A stretch of DNA of 64,000 nt from Lingula anatina (lineage: Eukaryota; Brachiopoda; Lingulata; Lingulida; Lingulidae), in the NCBI RefSeq assembly GCF_001039355.2, contig NW_019775880.1, positions 169,844 to 233,843 of the forward strand, in the 5' to 3' direction. Positions within the stretch are counted from its first letter, which is position 1. Each line of letters begins with the position of its first letter. The translations under genes and the position numbers were made by a program. Positions 54,235-64,000 of the stretch are shown piece after piece. Under the pieces are notes generated by a model. The model was not told where the DNA came from and searched no databases. It worked only from the letters and a program-made list of their open reading frames with translations.

Positions 54235-54502
54235 ACTTTTACTTGCAGCAGTCAGCATCTAGTTGCTTCAGATACCCTACCTCTTTTGCAGAAATCAAAT
54301 ATGGGTCGCAGTGAGTTATTTCCAGCTAAACTGTATGGCCTGTTATTTACTTTTCTCCAAACAGAATGTGCTATTACCTCGAGGAAATAAAGCCTATTTC
54401 AATCTTGAACCAATCGTCCAAACATACAGCGTCTTTGGAGAACTTGAATGTGAGGTATTGAATAATCGATGTAATACGAAGAAATTAATTCACGCGGCGT
54501 AA
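54235..54502. other. Conserved block upstream of channel gene A
   Basis: About 240 nt aligned without gaps to 61735-62001. On the plus strand both contain an open frame (TFYFNLEP-like YFNLEPI core). In this copy the ATG is ATC and an in-frame TAG follows, so the copy cannot start translation at the equivalent place. More likely a promoter, 5' leader exon or old repeat that was co-duplicated than a gene. Confidence 0.45.
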
Positions 54503-55969
54503 AGAAAAACATATACCTGTATGTACTGTTTCCCCAACTGATAAACAGTGATAAAAGAAACTGACCAGCTGCAATATTTATTTACTTTGCAACATGTTAA
54601 CCCTTATCCTGGAATATATCATAATGTCACCTTATTCGAGTTTCATCATTCATTCAATCCATATTAAGTCCATTAGAAAAGCTAAGACTTTGTGGCTTCT
54701 TTCCCTTAAGGCTATACACAGCAAATCCCGCGTCTTGGCACCGCCTCTCTTCATTATAATATACTGCATACAAGTTAATTCTTTCTAAGTATAGAGAAAC
54801 ATACAATTGACAAATCCAACCAGAGAATCGACTCCCTCAATAATAATAAATATCTTTTTTCATTTAAGCTTTTACAGTTACTTCTTTGGGATACTTCATA
54901 ATATCTGCCGGTTTCGCCATATTGGACTGTTTGGGGCTGATGACTTAAATTGTAGAATATGTTTTAATAAATTAAGACAACTTTAGAAAATAATTTGCTT
55001 GACACTTTTATCAAAGACGAAATGCTGACACATTTATCAGATTGGACGCATAGAATGACACACTTATAAAGAAACATTGCAGAGCTGGACAATGTGCTAT
55101 CCGCAGAGCGCGGGACGTACAAGACGGGGTGCAGCAGCATGGTTTTCATTCTATGGATTGGCCTAAACATTCTCCAGGTGTCAGTGTGATAGAATATGCT
55201 TGAGAAACGATTGATAAAACAGTAACAACCTCTATTGCAAAACCTTAGCTCCAATAGACGAAGAGAACGGGCTCCAAACGCAAGGATTACAAAATCTTGA
55301 GACAGGTTTAAGGAAGCGATGTGAATCTCTGGTCACAAGTCAGAAAGGGTGCAACCGTTATTGATCTCCTCAGTATTGTTTTACTATTTATTGCATGAAT
55401 ACACTTTAAATTGGGATCATTCAGAGATGTATAAACTTTATTTTTTATAATAAGCTGTTTTAAATAGGATTTGGTTTTTGCTGTATGAGCATACTTTTTA
55501 GCCACTTTTTGCTCAAATTGTTAAGTCATCCTCATCATTAAAATCTTTGTGTAATGCATTCCCTTATAGAAATGTCCAATTTTAGTAAATATATGTGAAA
55601 TGTCAGGTACTGTATATGCGCCCTTTTCAAATGTTCTAATCCTGTATATATGGATGTATGACACCTTTCTGTCACGAGACAATGGCAGTTAGAGAATTTA
55701 TTGATAATCAGATAGATAAGCAGTATTTTGAATTTCATTTCAACTATAAATCATAAGATACTTACATTTTCGTTTGCACCGCCAAGAGACAGAGAGGGCG
55801 CCACCATATAAATGTGCTCCGAGCGTAATCTTGAAGATACGCTTTAGCGTCAAGGCAGTTAATACATGCATCTATTAAGCATAGTAATCTATGTCATATT
55901 ATACTAACAAAAACTAAACTTACTTTCTATAAGTACAAAAAAAAACAAGTATAATATGATATCACAAAG
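54503..55969. other. Spacer between the duplicated blocks
   Basis: AT-rich; small frames on both strands lack recognisable content. I found no clear match to the other block here. Nothing called. Confidence 0.4.
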
Positions 55970-56072
55970 AAATAGATAAGTAATTTGTATTCGACCTTTT
56001 ATCACTTATATAAGGCGAAAGCACATTATTTACAAAGCATAAAAACTTGAACACACATTTGAGAGATAAACC

Positions 56073-56075
56073 CTC

Positions 56076-56129
<54 letters not shown>
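56073..56129. repeat. (AT)n microsatellite
   Basis: Uninterrupted TATATA run of more than 50 nt on the downstream side of channel gene B. A similar run occurs at 28783-28836. Confidence 0.95.
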
Positions 56130-56132
<3 letters not shown>

Positions 56133-56506
56133 GTATCTATAATGTGCTAGTCTAAATCACCTCGTTAACAAATGACCACACTGTCCCTGAGTATGGACTG
56201 AGTTTACACTGCATATATAGACCTAGAAGGCCTAATATCCAACATGACAATAATGTTTGTATTTTACTTCACGCTGCACCTTAAAACTTTCTCGTTCCGA
56301 CAGTTTTTTCTTAATGTTCTAAACGTGTGTCCATTATTTCGCTTAAAATTTAGTCGAATACATTCTAATTCACAGAATGTTTTATTAAATATTTCTACAG
56401 TTACTTTGTTAGAGATCACAGCACGATAATCACCATCACCTAAAAATGTATAAACACGAAGAGACCCGCACTATATCACTGCTGGAGAGGCAGGGCTGAA
56501 CGTTCT

Positions 56507-59500
56507 TTAAAGATTTTCATCGTGTTCGTGCTGAGGATGTATCTTGAAGACCATGTAAATACCCCAGTATAATAAGTTGAAGAACAGAAAGAGGAAAGGA
56601 AAGAAAATCTTAGAAACTTTATCCACGCGGTGTGCCGTCAGCTGCCTCTTTACCACACACCACAGTGTTTGTTTCCGTTTGTCCAGAGATTTGTTGTTCA
56701 GTGCGCTTTCTTCTTCTTTGGTTAGTAGACAAAACGTTTCTTCGTGCTAAATGGAAGGAAATGACATGGATAACATTCAAAATCGTTAGTATTTAAATAA
56801 AGTAACAAAAACTCTTAAACTGAAAACTCGTTTTCTTTTACATTTATGTTTATAAATGTTTTGAGATATATTTTTCAAATGGACTAATGGCGTTCTTATT
56901 TGGATTTTTATTTATGTTACAAAATCTAAAGACATTTTTCGAAAGTCTACATGCAAAAGGCTGCAAATTAAAAAATATGAAACACACGATTTAATGGGTT
57001 ACACGTGTACCTTAGTCTGATTTTCTTTTTTACGGTCCTTAGCTTTCAAGATCTCCTTCTGTAAAAACACGCTGACGAGGGCATATTCCAACATAGATCC
57101 CATTGAAAAACAAAGGCAGGCACAAAGCCACGTGTCCATAGCCTTCACGTACGAGACCCTGGGCAAGCGAGACTGCAGAGACACTATCTGGGTGACGATC
57201 GTCAAAACTGTGATGACGCAGATGGCTACCCGGGCAGGGGCGGAGTTTGGGTCGATCCAAAAGCTGAGGAAGGACAACATGACGACAACCATGCTTGGGG
57301 CGTAAATGTTGAGAAGAAAAAAACGTATGTCGCGCTGAATCTCCACTGTGGCATACAAGCAGGCGTAAGTACCTTAAGAAACAAAAAGTAAAAAGGAAAG
57401 TAAAAACCCTCTGTATAGTATTAATTTTACTTATTTACAAACTTGAGAAGATTGAAAGTGATGGTGCCTATGTTCATTCTTGCAATGTCACCAGGCCCTG
57501 CACTCTACAATATGGTTTTTAACCAAAGATAAAAGAAAAATAAATAAAATATTTGAGGATAAATAAATACACAGATAAAGACGAAATGGGCATCTTATTA
57601 AAGACTACTCATTCGACCAAAGAACAATAAGAAACATTATCTGGAGAGGGAGAGAGCACGTACCTATTGGGTAAACTGCTTTGCATTCTTTTGCATTGAC
57701 CCCAGTTAGTTCAAACTCCGGTAGGTATGTATCTTGAGTACTGACATGTACCGGATTTTTTGCCCAGGTGAATATCACGTCATCAACTGGGTAGGCGACT
57801 TGAAGAAAAACATACATGTATTGAACTTTTTATAAAATATTCTGCTGGTTAACCACAATTACCATCTATCTATAAGAATATCAATTACCATCTATCTATA
57901 AGAATATCCACGTACAGCAGTTCTCTCCGTTTTTGAAAGCACTGCAAATTTTGAAGCAATGTGTTTATAATTAAAAAGTTGATAATAGAAGGAAATATCG
58001 AATAAGTAATACGTTCGAGTGGTTTCTATTAATGTTTGGGTCTGGGGTCGTGCTAGTCGTTAAATACCATGACAATAACGTCCCATATCACAATATATCT
58101 GTTGTTAGATAAATTATAAAAACTGATCACTTTTAGCTTTAGCTTTATGTATCACTGTATTGCAGATGTTGTGGAAACACAAGATTAAATGATGACCAAA
58201 GAAGATAAAATCGAAATGATTTCAAGAAAATTGGTAAAAGAAAGATTGCTGTACAATAGAAACCACCTTACAGAAAAGCTCCAGAACACAGTATTAACTG
58301 AAAGTGTTTCTACAATAGAAACGAACAAAACGTTAACATTACATCTGTATAGATCAAACTCCAATCTGTCACACACATGATGCGTGAATTATAATCGTTA
58401 AATGTTATCTGGTGGCACCGGATGTTTTCCACTTAAGGGTACTTACAATTTTCCATTTGGATTTTACATGTTTGGTTGTCCATGGGAAACACAGAGAAAT
58501 CATAGTGACATGCCAACACCAGAGCAAGCCTGCAAGGAAGCACGCATCATCAGTATTGACAAAATACGACAATGTTTTTGTTATCTCATTGTTAGATAAT
58601 GTTCTTAAGAACTGGTGAAATAATATTTGCAAATTAATGTATATGTTAAGACGCTAACGCGTTCCATTGATTTAAATATCGAAGAACCAAGTCAACCTAT
58701 TGGTATAAAGATGCTTGGCTTCATAATAACTGGGATTTTCTCACAATACCTTCAACTATTTAATCTCTCTCTCTTTCTCTCTCTCATGCATCCACCACAG
58801 GGTGCGCCTAATGTGTGCGTGCGTAAAAATCACCTTTGTGAGTAAAGCACGTTTCCCTCCGAACTAATCCTGACAGCAACGTTGGGTCTGGTAATCGTAT
58901 GTTGTTTTCCCTCCTTCTCATTACGAAAGTAGAGGAAGGAATGCCATATTGTACTGTCATCTTCAAGAATGATAGTGTCAAAATTGTCGGAGGAGGAGCT
59001 ATTAAAGGCTAGCCTAGGATCATGCCACATTTGGTGAAGAACTAGATCCACCGAAAAGTCCTGTAGAGTGAGATAAGTGTATAAAAAAATCTAGAAAATT
59101 ACTTAGAGCGAGGACCTCCGCCGAGGTAGCTCAATTTTCGATAGCAATTTATTAATTGATTTATAGTTCACCACCGAAATCTTAACCATTCTAACTTCAT
59201 TTCTGACTTATCATGAATATTTTATCAAGATTCGTCCATAACTAAAATCAACAGAGGTAAAAATATTTCTTTGACGGATGTACTGATTCTTATTTTGGGG
59301 AAATAATTATTAGTTACATTGTTAAAAAATACACCCTTATCTTAATTTCTCTAATGTTCTGATGAAAATTCATCTGTGTAGTCGTAGGATATGATTCAAG
59401 TATTAAACTTTTCAATTTCTATTCTTTCAATTTCGCTGAAGAAGATCACGGTTGTGATCGAAAGCTCTGTCAGGTATAGCTTTATTTTTGTGTAGAAATT

Positions 59501-60331
59501 GAAAAGTTTAATACTTGAATCTTCTCTAACGTTATGTATTTTCTTTGGTGTTATATTTGTACGCTAGCTAGAAATATAGAAGGTAAAAACTGCCTTGCAA
59601 TAAAAACATTTGGGGAAAATGTCTTACTTATCAGTTCAAGTTAAGGGAATTTACCTACCATATTTGCATCATTGACGTCACTGATCGTGTTGATATAAAG
59701 TGCAATAGATATGTTCACGGGATCATCTATTAGAGGCGAAAAACTAAGAGTGAACTTATTCATGAAAATTAATTCATTGTAAATTGCTTGATATCAATTA
59801 TTTCATCTCGACATTGTTACAATTTGCGTAGGATTCAGAAGCTTCAACGGCACATTTAAAATTAATAAAATACATTTAATGATCAAAAGCAGAAAGTCAA
59901 TTTACAATTTTAACACAGATACCTGAATGTACATTAGGTCGAATTCTTTTGTTGTACGACTTTTTGGCGAGATCTTCCAGAAAACGCTCAGCAGCAGAGC
60001 TAGAAATGCAATGAGATAGACATCAAATCAATATTCAAGGCTGTACATAATGATTTCCTGATTAAAACTCATTCATCTTATTTCTACGAGTAAACTTAAA
60101 AATTAATGTCATTTCTTTTCGAATACATGGGTTATAAGTTTTTTATAAGATGAAGACCATACATTGAACTACCTTTCTTGAATGCTGCAAATAAACCGAA
60201 AAGGATTCATAGAATTATAAGATACAAAGAGAGGGGACGGGGACTTACTCGTGAACAATTTCGACATCTTGACAAAAGCTCTCTTGCTGCAGAATGAAAA
60301 ATGTCAGGAACAGTAGGCTCGTTGCATGCAT
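56507..60331 (-). CDS. Cys-loop ligand-gated ion channel B (tandem paralogue of A)
   Basis: Eight exons in coding order: 60331-60249, 59999-59923, 59726-59659, 59060-58834, 58529-58447, 57798-57664, 57372-57011, 56746-56507; 1275 nt, 424 residues. Exons 1-7 have exactly the lengths of copy A; exon 8 is 18 nt longer, adding residues in the M3-M4 loop (HEETFCLLTKEEESALNN). Signal peptide MHATSLLFLTFFILQQESFC, Cys-loop CHYDFSVFPMDNQTC, loop C CKAVYPIGTYAC, M2 PARVAICVITVLTIVTQ and M4 FLFFNLLYWGIYMVF are retained. Differences are concentrated in exons 1, 2 and 8 (cytoplasmic loop). Probably assembles as a pentamer alone or with A. A possible poly(A) signal (TTTATT on the plus strand) is at 56391-56396. 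Confidence 0.92.
59101..59243 (-). mobile_element. Diverged copy of the dispersed repeat at 4653-4868
   Basis: On the minus strand this reads AGTTATGGACGAATCTTGAT, then TCAGAAATGAAGTTAGAATG, TTCGGTGGTGAAC and GAGCTACCTCGGCGGAGGTC, paralleling the copy near the start of the window. It lies in intron 3 of channel gene B and is absent from the matching intron of gene A, so it inserted after the duplication or was lost from A. Confidence 0.6.
59393..59521. repeat. 29-bp perfect inverted repeat around a hammerhead-like core
   Basis: GATTCAAGTATTAAACTTTT (start of a 29-nt arm, 59393-59421) is perfectly inverted at 59493-59521. Between the arms lie CTGAAGA, a GATCAC/GTGATC stem and GAAA, spaced as in a hammerhead ribozyme core. 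In intron 3 of channel gene B. Likely part of a mobile element; ribozyme activity is only a possibility. Confidence 0.5.
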
Positions 60332-62001
60332 GATTAACTCAGTCTTAATTGAATTGGCCTGAAAGGTAATCGAGTTATGAAATAATTCCGACTGATATAA
60401 ATAAGTGTAACAATAAGACGAAAAAGGAGTACACAGCAAAAAGAAAAACCTGAAACAAGGTGTATTCTAAAAAATAGAGTCCTGATAACTGTATGGTCCA
60501 GTGCATGTGTACCAATTACAGCGGCTTCGACTATAACAGTCCAGTTGGCTACAAACGAGCAGCATTCGGGCAATATCATAAATGCACCAGAGGTGAACTG
60601 TATTCATAGCTATGCCGCTAAGTTAGTGGTAGTCAACAAAGGACATCTGTTTTGTTATTATGTCTAAGCCAAACGGAGGCGTAACTGTTTAATTTAAAAA
60701 CAGGACAGGACGAATGTTCTTAGACTGGCCTTCGAAGTTCACAATCACACTGTCAAAGATTTACTGGTAAGATCAACAGTTTTAAGGTGACAATGTTTCC
60801 GAATAACATACAAGTGGGTTATTCGGGGTAATAGAAACACTGTGACAATGTGCAGTAGAACGTGCTTGACGCTAAGTTATGCCTTAGTATCCACGTACCC
60901 AGATTAAGAATCTTCACGTTCAGCTCTTAATTGATTTGAGATTGTTTTATCGGGAGCCTGTTAGATCTCATAGTTAAGCATAACGAGTCGTAAAAGCGTG
61001 ATTAATGAAAAGCACTTCTTCTATTAGACCGATTAGCTAAATCATTAAGAACGTGATCACTTTCTTACTGCAGCATATTTATTAACAAGGACAGCATGAA
61101 AAGTAATCTGAAAGAAAATGAGTATATGAGTATATTTTACCGCTGAGAGCATTTTATATCACAAATACTTAAGTTATGGTATCAGACGGGACAACGTTTG
61201 GTTGTCTCAATAATTTCAAGTCTTAGAAGAGAAAAAGAAAGAAATGCCAAGTCTGTAAGGTATATGACCATACACGCCACGCACTTGGGGTGAATAGTTT
61301 ACAAAGTTGCCCACGTTCTGCAACAGCATTTGCTTTTTTACCAGTGGAAAAATATTGTCTTCAAAGATCATTAAAATGTAAACTGGCTGTATGAAAAGAA
61401 ATAATGTTATTGTGTCACTGAAACCCCACCCCTCCATATCCCAGCGTTACCCCAGCTCTTGACCCGTTTTACATCAACTTAATAACAAATAATCTTGTAA
61501 ATTTTGATGTTTTCCCAATTGACAGGAAAAACTGCACATTTACCTCTTGTTATAGGTTAATGTTTAATGTTTATCCCAAAGCCACGTAACAAAACTTAAT
61601 GTAACAGGCCGGGTACCTGTTAAGAAAGTTTGATGTAGCCGGCGGAGCTCTCACTTGATTAATCACTTGAAGATAACCTCACCCATCAAAAAATTAAATA
61701 ATTACAAAAATTACTTCAACTTACTCAACCTGCAGCAGCGAGCATGAAGAGCCTTCAGGCACCCTACTTCTTTTGCAGAAATCAAATGAGGTCCGGAGTA
61801 GGTTATTTCCAGCTTCTCTGTATAGCTCGTTGTTTACCTTACTCTAAACAGGACGTGCTATTACCTCGAGGGATCAAAACCTATTTCAACCTTGAGCCAA
61901 TCATCCGTACAGAGAACTACTTGGGCCGGCTTGAATGGGAGGCATTGAATAATCGCAGAAATACAAATAAATTAATTCACGCGGATAAGAACCCCAAGTA
62001 A

Positions 62002-64000
62002 AAGATAAGCATCTACTTCGTACCCCGGCTGGTAAACAGTTTTGTTAATAAACTGACCGCTGCAATACCAGGTTTTGCAAACTTCGCGACACCTCAGCTC
62101 TTCAGAGAATGACAAATACACATTTAAATGATTTAATCGATCTTGCAAGTCGCTAGTGTAACGCCTAGTAAGAGGGAATGATGCTTAGTATACTTTTGAT
62201 TTAAATACTACAGTAACCTAAGTGTCCTAATTTTCTTTTTGATTTCTTTTCTCCTAATATTCTCTGTCATTTACTTCTCACACACGCGCCACCCTGAGCT
62301 TCAGAGCTAACTTGACACTAACCTTTTCACTGTAGCCTATCTCCATCGTGTCAAGTTACTTGACACGATGGAGAATAGGCTACAGTGAAAAGGTTAGTGT
62401 CAAGTTAGCTCTGAAGCTCAGGGTGACACGCGCCCACATCCAGACAAAAAAAGAGACCTGAAATATATTACCATAGTTAACCATTATTTCTAGTCAGCAT
62501 CCCATTTCAAGAAACACAGCAACTACCCTTGCCTTTTGATTGTAATGTCATTTGTCGACGCACTTACAACATAATGATTTTAGTATATCAAATATACCTG
62601 ACAAACTGGAAACTGTCAAATCATGCACGTCATGGTCATTCTATTTGATACCAATGTCGAGATTGTCGAACTTAAGTAACTAGCCTAGGGGATTATCAAA
62701 GAATTGATGATTATATTAATCGTTATTTTCTATGCGTCCAGTCCTCAAATTCCATAATGTTAATAGCCTACAGACGAAATATAATCAATCCGAGACAAAC
62801 AAATATGTAGAGAACTGAAATATTTATAGCCTTTGGCATTTAACACTCCCATCTTTAGAGAATATATCTTATTTGGGTGACGCCTAACAGGATTGGTAAG
62901 GGTTTATTCAAGTTAACTCACTCAGTAGGTCCAAATTTGTATTATTATTACCATGGCCTCTTTCCAGTGAACTAAAATTCCTCTGTTCTGCCAGGAAAGA
63001 CAAATATGGAACGTGGTCTATGGGTATTACAATGTGAAATCGAATTAGTAAAACTCCAAATCTTTCATAACATAAAATTGAAGATTGGAGCTCTACAAAA
63101 CTGAAAATAGTGTGTATGTCCTTTGAACAATATTTTACCGAGAAGATACCCGAAAAGCAATATTATCTGCATGGATTTCATTCCATTTTCCTGGTTTGTG
63201 CTGTGACAGTTGGTACGGGCTGCCATGCCTCTAAGTCGCTTGGCCCGATTGCATACAATTACTAAAAAATAAAATGATAGAAAATTTTATGATAAGATAT
63301 AACAAAATAAAAGATATTCAAAACGAGTGAAGGTTAAAGATCTTTTTTTTTCTAGGAGGATGAGGGGAATATGTGAGTCGGAGAGCGAAAGGGGGTGCAC
63401 GAGCTGTAGGCCTACTAACTGAGCTTCCCCATCCTTGCACCCGACAGCTACACCCTGTATGCAACGGCCCTCCTTTTAAAGTAGGCCTACTTTATTCTTA
63501 ATATTTATTTAATAACTATTTAATTAATTGAATGACTAATTGGTTAATGTTCCTATTTATTGAAATAGGTGTTGGTTGCCTCTGCGTCTCCTAACATGTA
63601 TAAATAATAAGTGACTTTTACGAGATTTTCATAGTTTTTCAATCCCGTTTTACTTGCCTGATCGCATATCCGGACAAGCTAACGAGCTCATTGAATAAAA
63701 ATATAAGGTTTGAGTCAAAAATAACTGTAATTTGGTGAACGAACTTGACAGAATAATCGGCTGACAGTACTAGAAAATTGAAAATTGTTCAGGATGTAAT
63801 GAAAAATGCTTAAAGGCATATCCTGCCCAGGCTATTCGCGCAAAATCGAATTATTCCTCGAGAATAAGAGCAATTTCATTTGAGGGATCTTATATTTTAA
63901 AGGAATTGGGAAATGATAATTAGATTTGCGGTGTATTTAGATATATAAAATATGTAGACTAATGACTCTGGGATATTCTGATCAGACGCTCATAGGCCCT
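62002..64000. other. Right-hand flank, no gene recognised
   Basis: AT-rich DNA with a 136-bp hairpin at 62290-62425. No open frame with recognisable content was seen. Confidence 0.4.
62290..62425. repeat. 136-bp near-perfect palindrome with 3-nt loop
   Basis: Left arm 62290-62355 starts CACCCTGAGCTTCAGAGC and ends GTGTCAAG; loop TTA; right arm 62359-62425 is its inverse with a single 1-nt indel. No target duplication or coding content was identified. Such hairpins arise by inverted duplication or as foldback elements. Confidence 0.92.

Larger units (their letters stand above)
48600..54500. repeat. Segmental duplication, copy A
   Basis: Contains channel gene A, its introns and about 1.8 kb of upstream DNA. 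The same order of similar sequence recurs at about 55970-62000, offset roughly 7.5 kb. Exons match best; introns match near exons; the upstream flank matches in blocks (53350-53540, 53740-53880, 54235-54490). Borders are estimates. Confidence 0.75.
55970..62001. repeat. Segmental duplication, copy B
   Basis: Second copy of the channel gene block. An (AT)n run at 56073-56129 and a dispersed-repeat insertion at 59101-59243 are specific to this copy. The right border falls near 62000, just after CACGCGG, a word also at the end of the copy A block (54490). Confidence 0.75.

Noticed and set aside
61744-62001. Possible 85-codon gene upstream of channel B with a partner frame at 54263-54502
   Set aside because: The partner lacks the ATG and has an in-frame stop, and changes do not look codon-biased; reported as a conserved block instead of a gene.
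1-64000. tRNA, rRNA or operon-type gene clusters
   Set aside because: No convincing A/B-box pair with a cloverleaf was seen by eye, and all genes have eukaryotic structure; a covariance scan would be needed to exclude tRNAs fully.

Overview
The window is animal nuclear DNA, most likely from a marine invertebrate. A lophotrochozoan such as a mollusc or brachiopod, or a lancelet or hemichordate, would fit; the sequence alone does not decide between them. It is AT-rich with GT-AG introns, many non-LTR retrotransposons, many short inverted-repeat DNA elements, and frequent TACATGTA and GTAGGCCTAC words. No bacterial-type gene, CRISPR array, rRNA or convincing tRNA gene was seen.

Five protein genes can be supported. 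(1) A single-exon family 92 glycosyltransferase, 1069-2463 (+). (2) A large PARP14-type mono-ADP-ribosyltransferase, 10821-41594 (+). I could assemble 22 coding exons whose phases all agree (5343 nt, about 1780 residues): RRM, three long KH/RRM-like repeats in one giant exon, more KH-like units, two macrodomains, a WWE domain and a PARP catalytic domain with an H-Y-I triad. (3) A vanin/biotinidase-family secreted amidohydrolase, 42821-46041 (+), in two exons with an intact Glu-Lys-Cys triad. (4) A small secreted cysteine-rich protein with a thyroglobulin type-1 domain, 46793-48220 (+). (5) Two tandem Cys-loop ligand-gated channel genes on the minus strand, 48898-52720 and 56507-60331, with identical coding lengths in their first seven exons. 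They have anion-channel PAR and glycine-receptor-type second-disulphide signatures, but Ile at M2 6'.

The rest is mostly repeat. Within the introns of the PARP14-like gene lie one LINE with a 5' inversion (11.4-14.1 kb), a near-complete CR1-like LINE (15.1-18.3 kb), a LINE remnant (22.6-23.9 kb) and a third large LINE (28.6-31.8 kb). All four have their reverse transcriptase on the minus strand, opposite to the host gene. A fifth, older LINE with another LINE fragment nested inside it sits just upstream (8.9-10.65 kb). Inverted-repeat elements include a 256-bp palindromic MITE inserted exactly at a splice donor (24997-25252), a 520-bp TA-flanked element, two adjacent foldbacks, a TTAA-flanked piggyBac-type MITE, a cloverleaf-shaped element with two internal hairpins (40834-41268), and a 136-bp near-perfect hairpin at 62290-62425.

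The genes do not form one pathway. The PARP14-like gene is the kind of fast-evolving ADP-ribosylation factor tied to innate defence in vertebrates, and its introns are collecting mobile elements. The two channel genes are a recent segmental duplication of about 7 kb. The strongest leads are the MITE that duplicated a splice donor and added an open, in-frame 264-nt segment, the cloverleaf element, and the channel pair with an altered pore.
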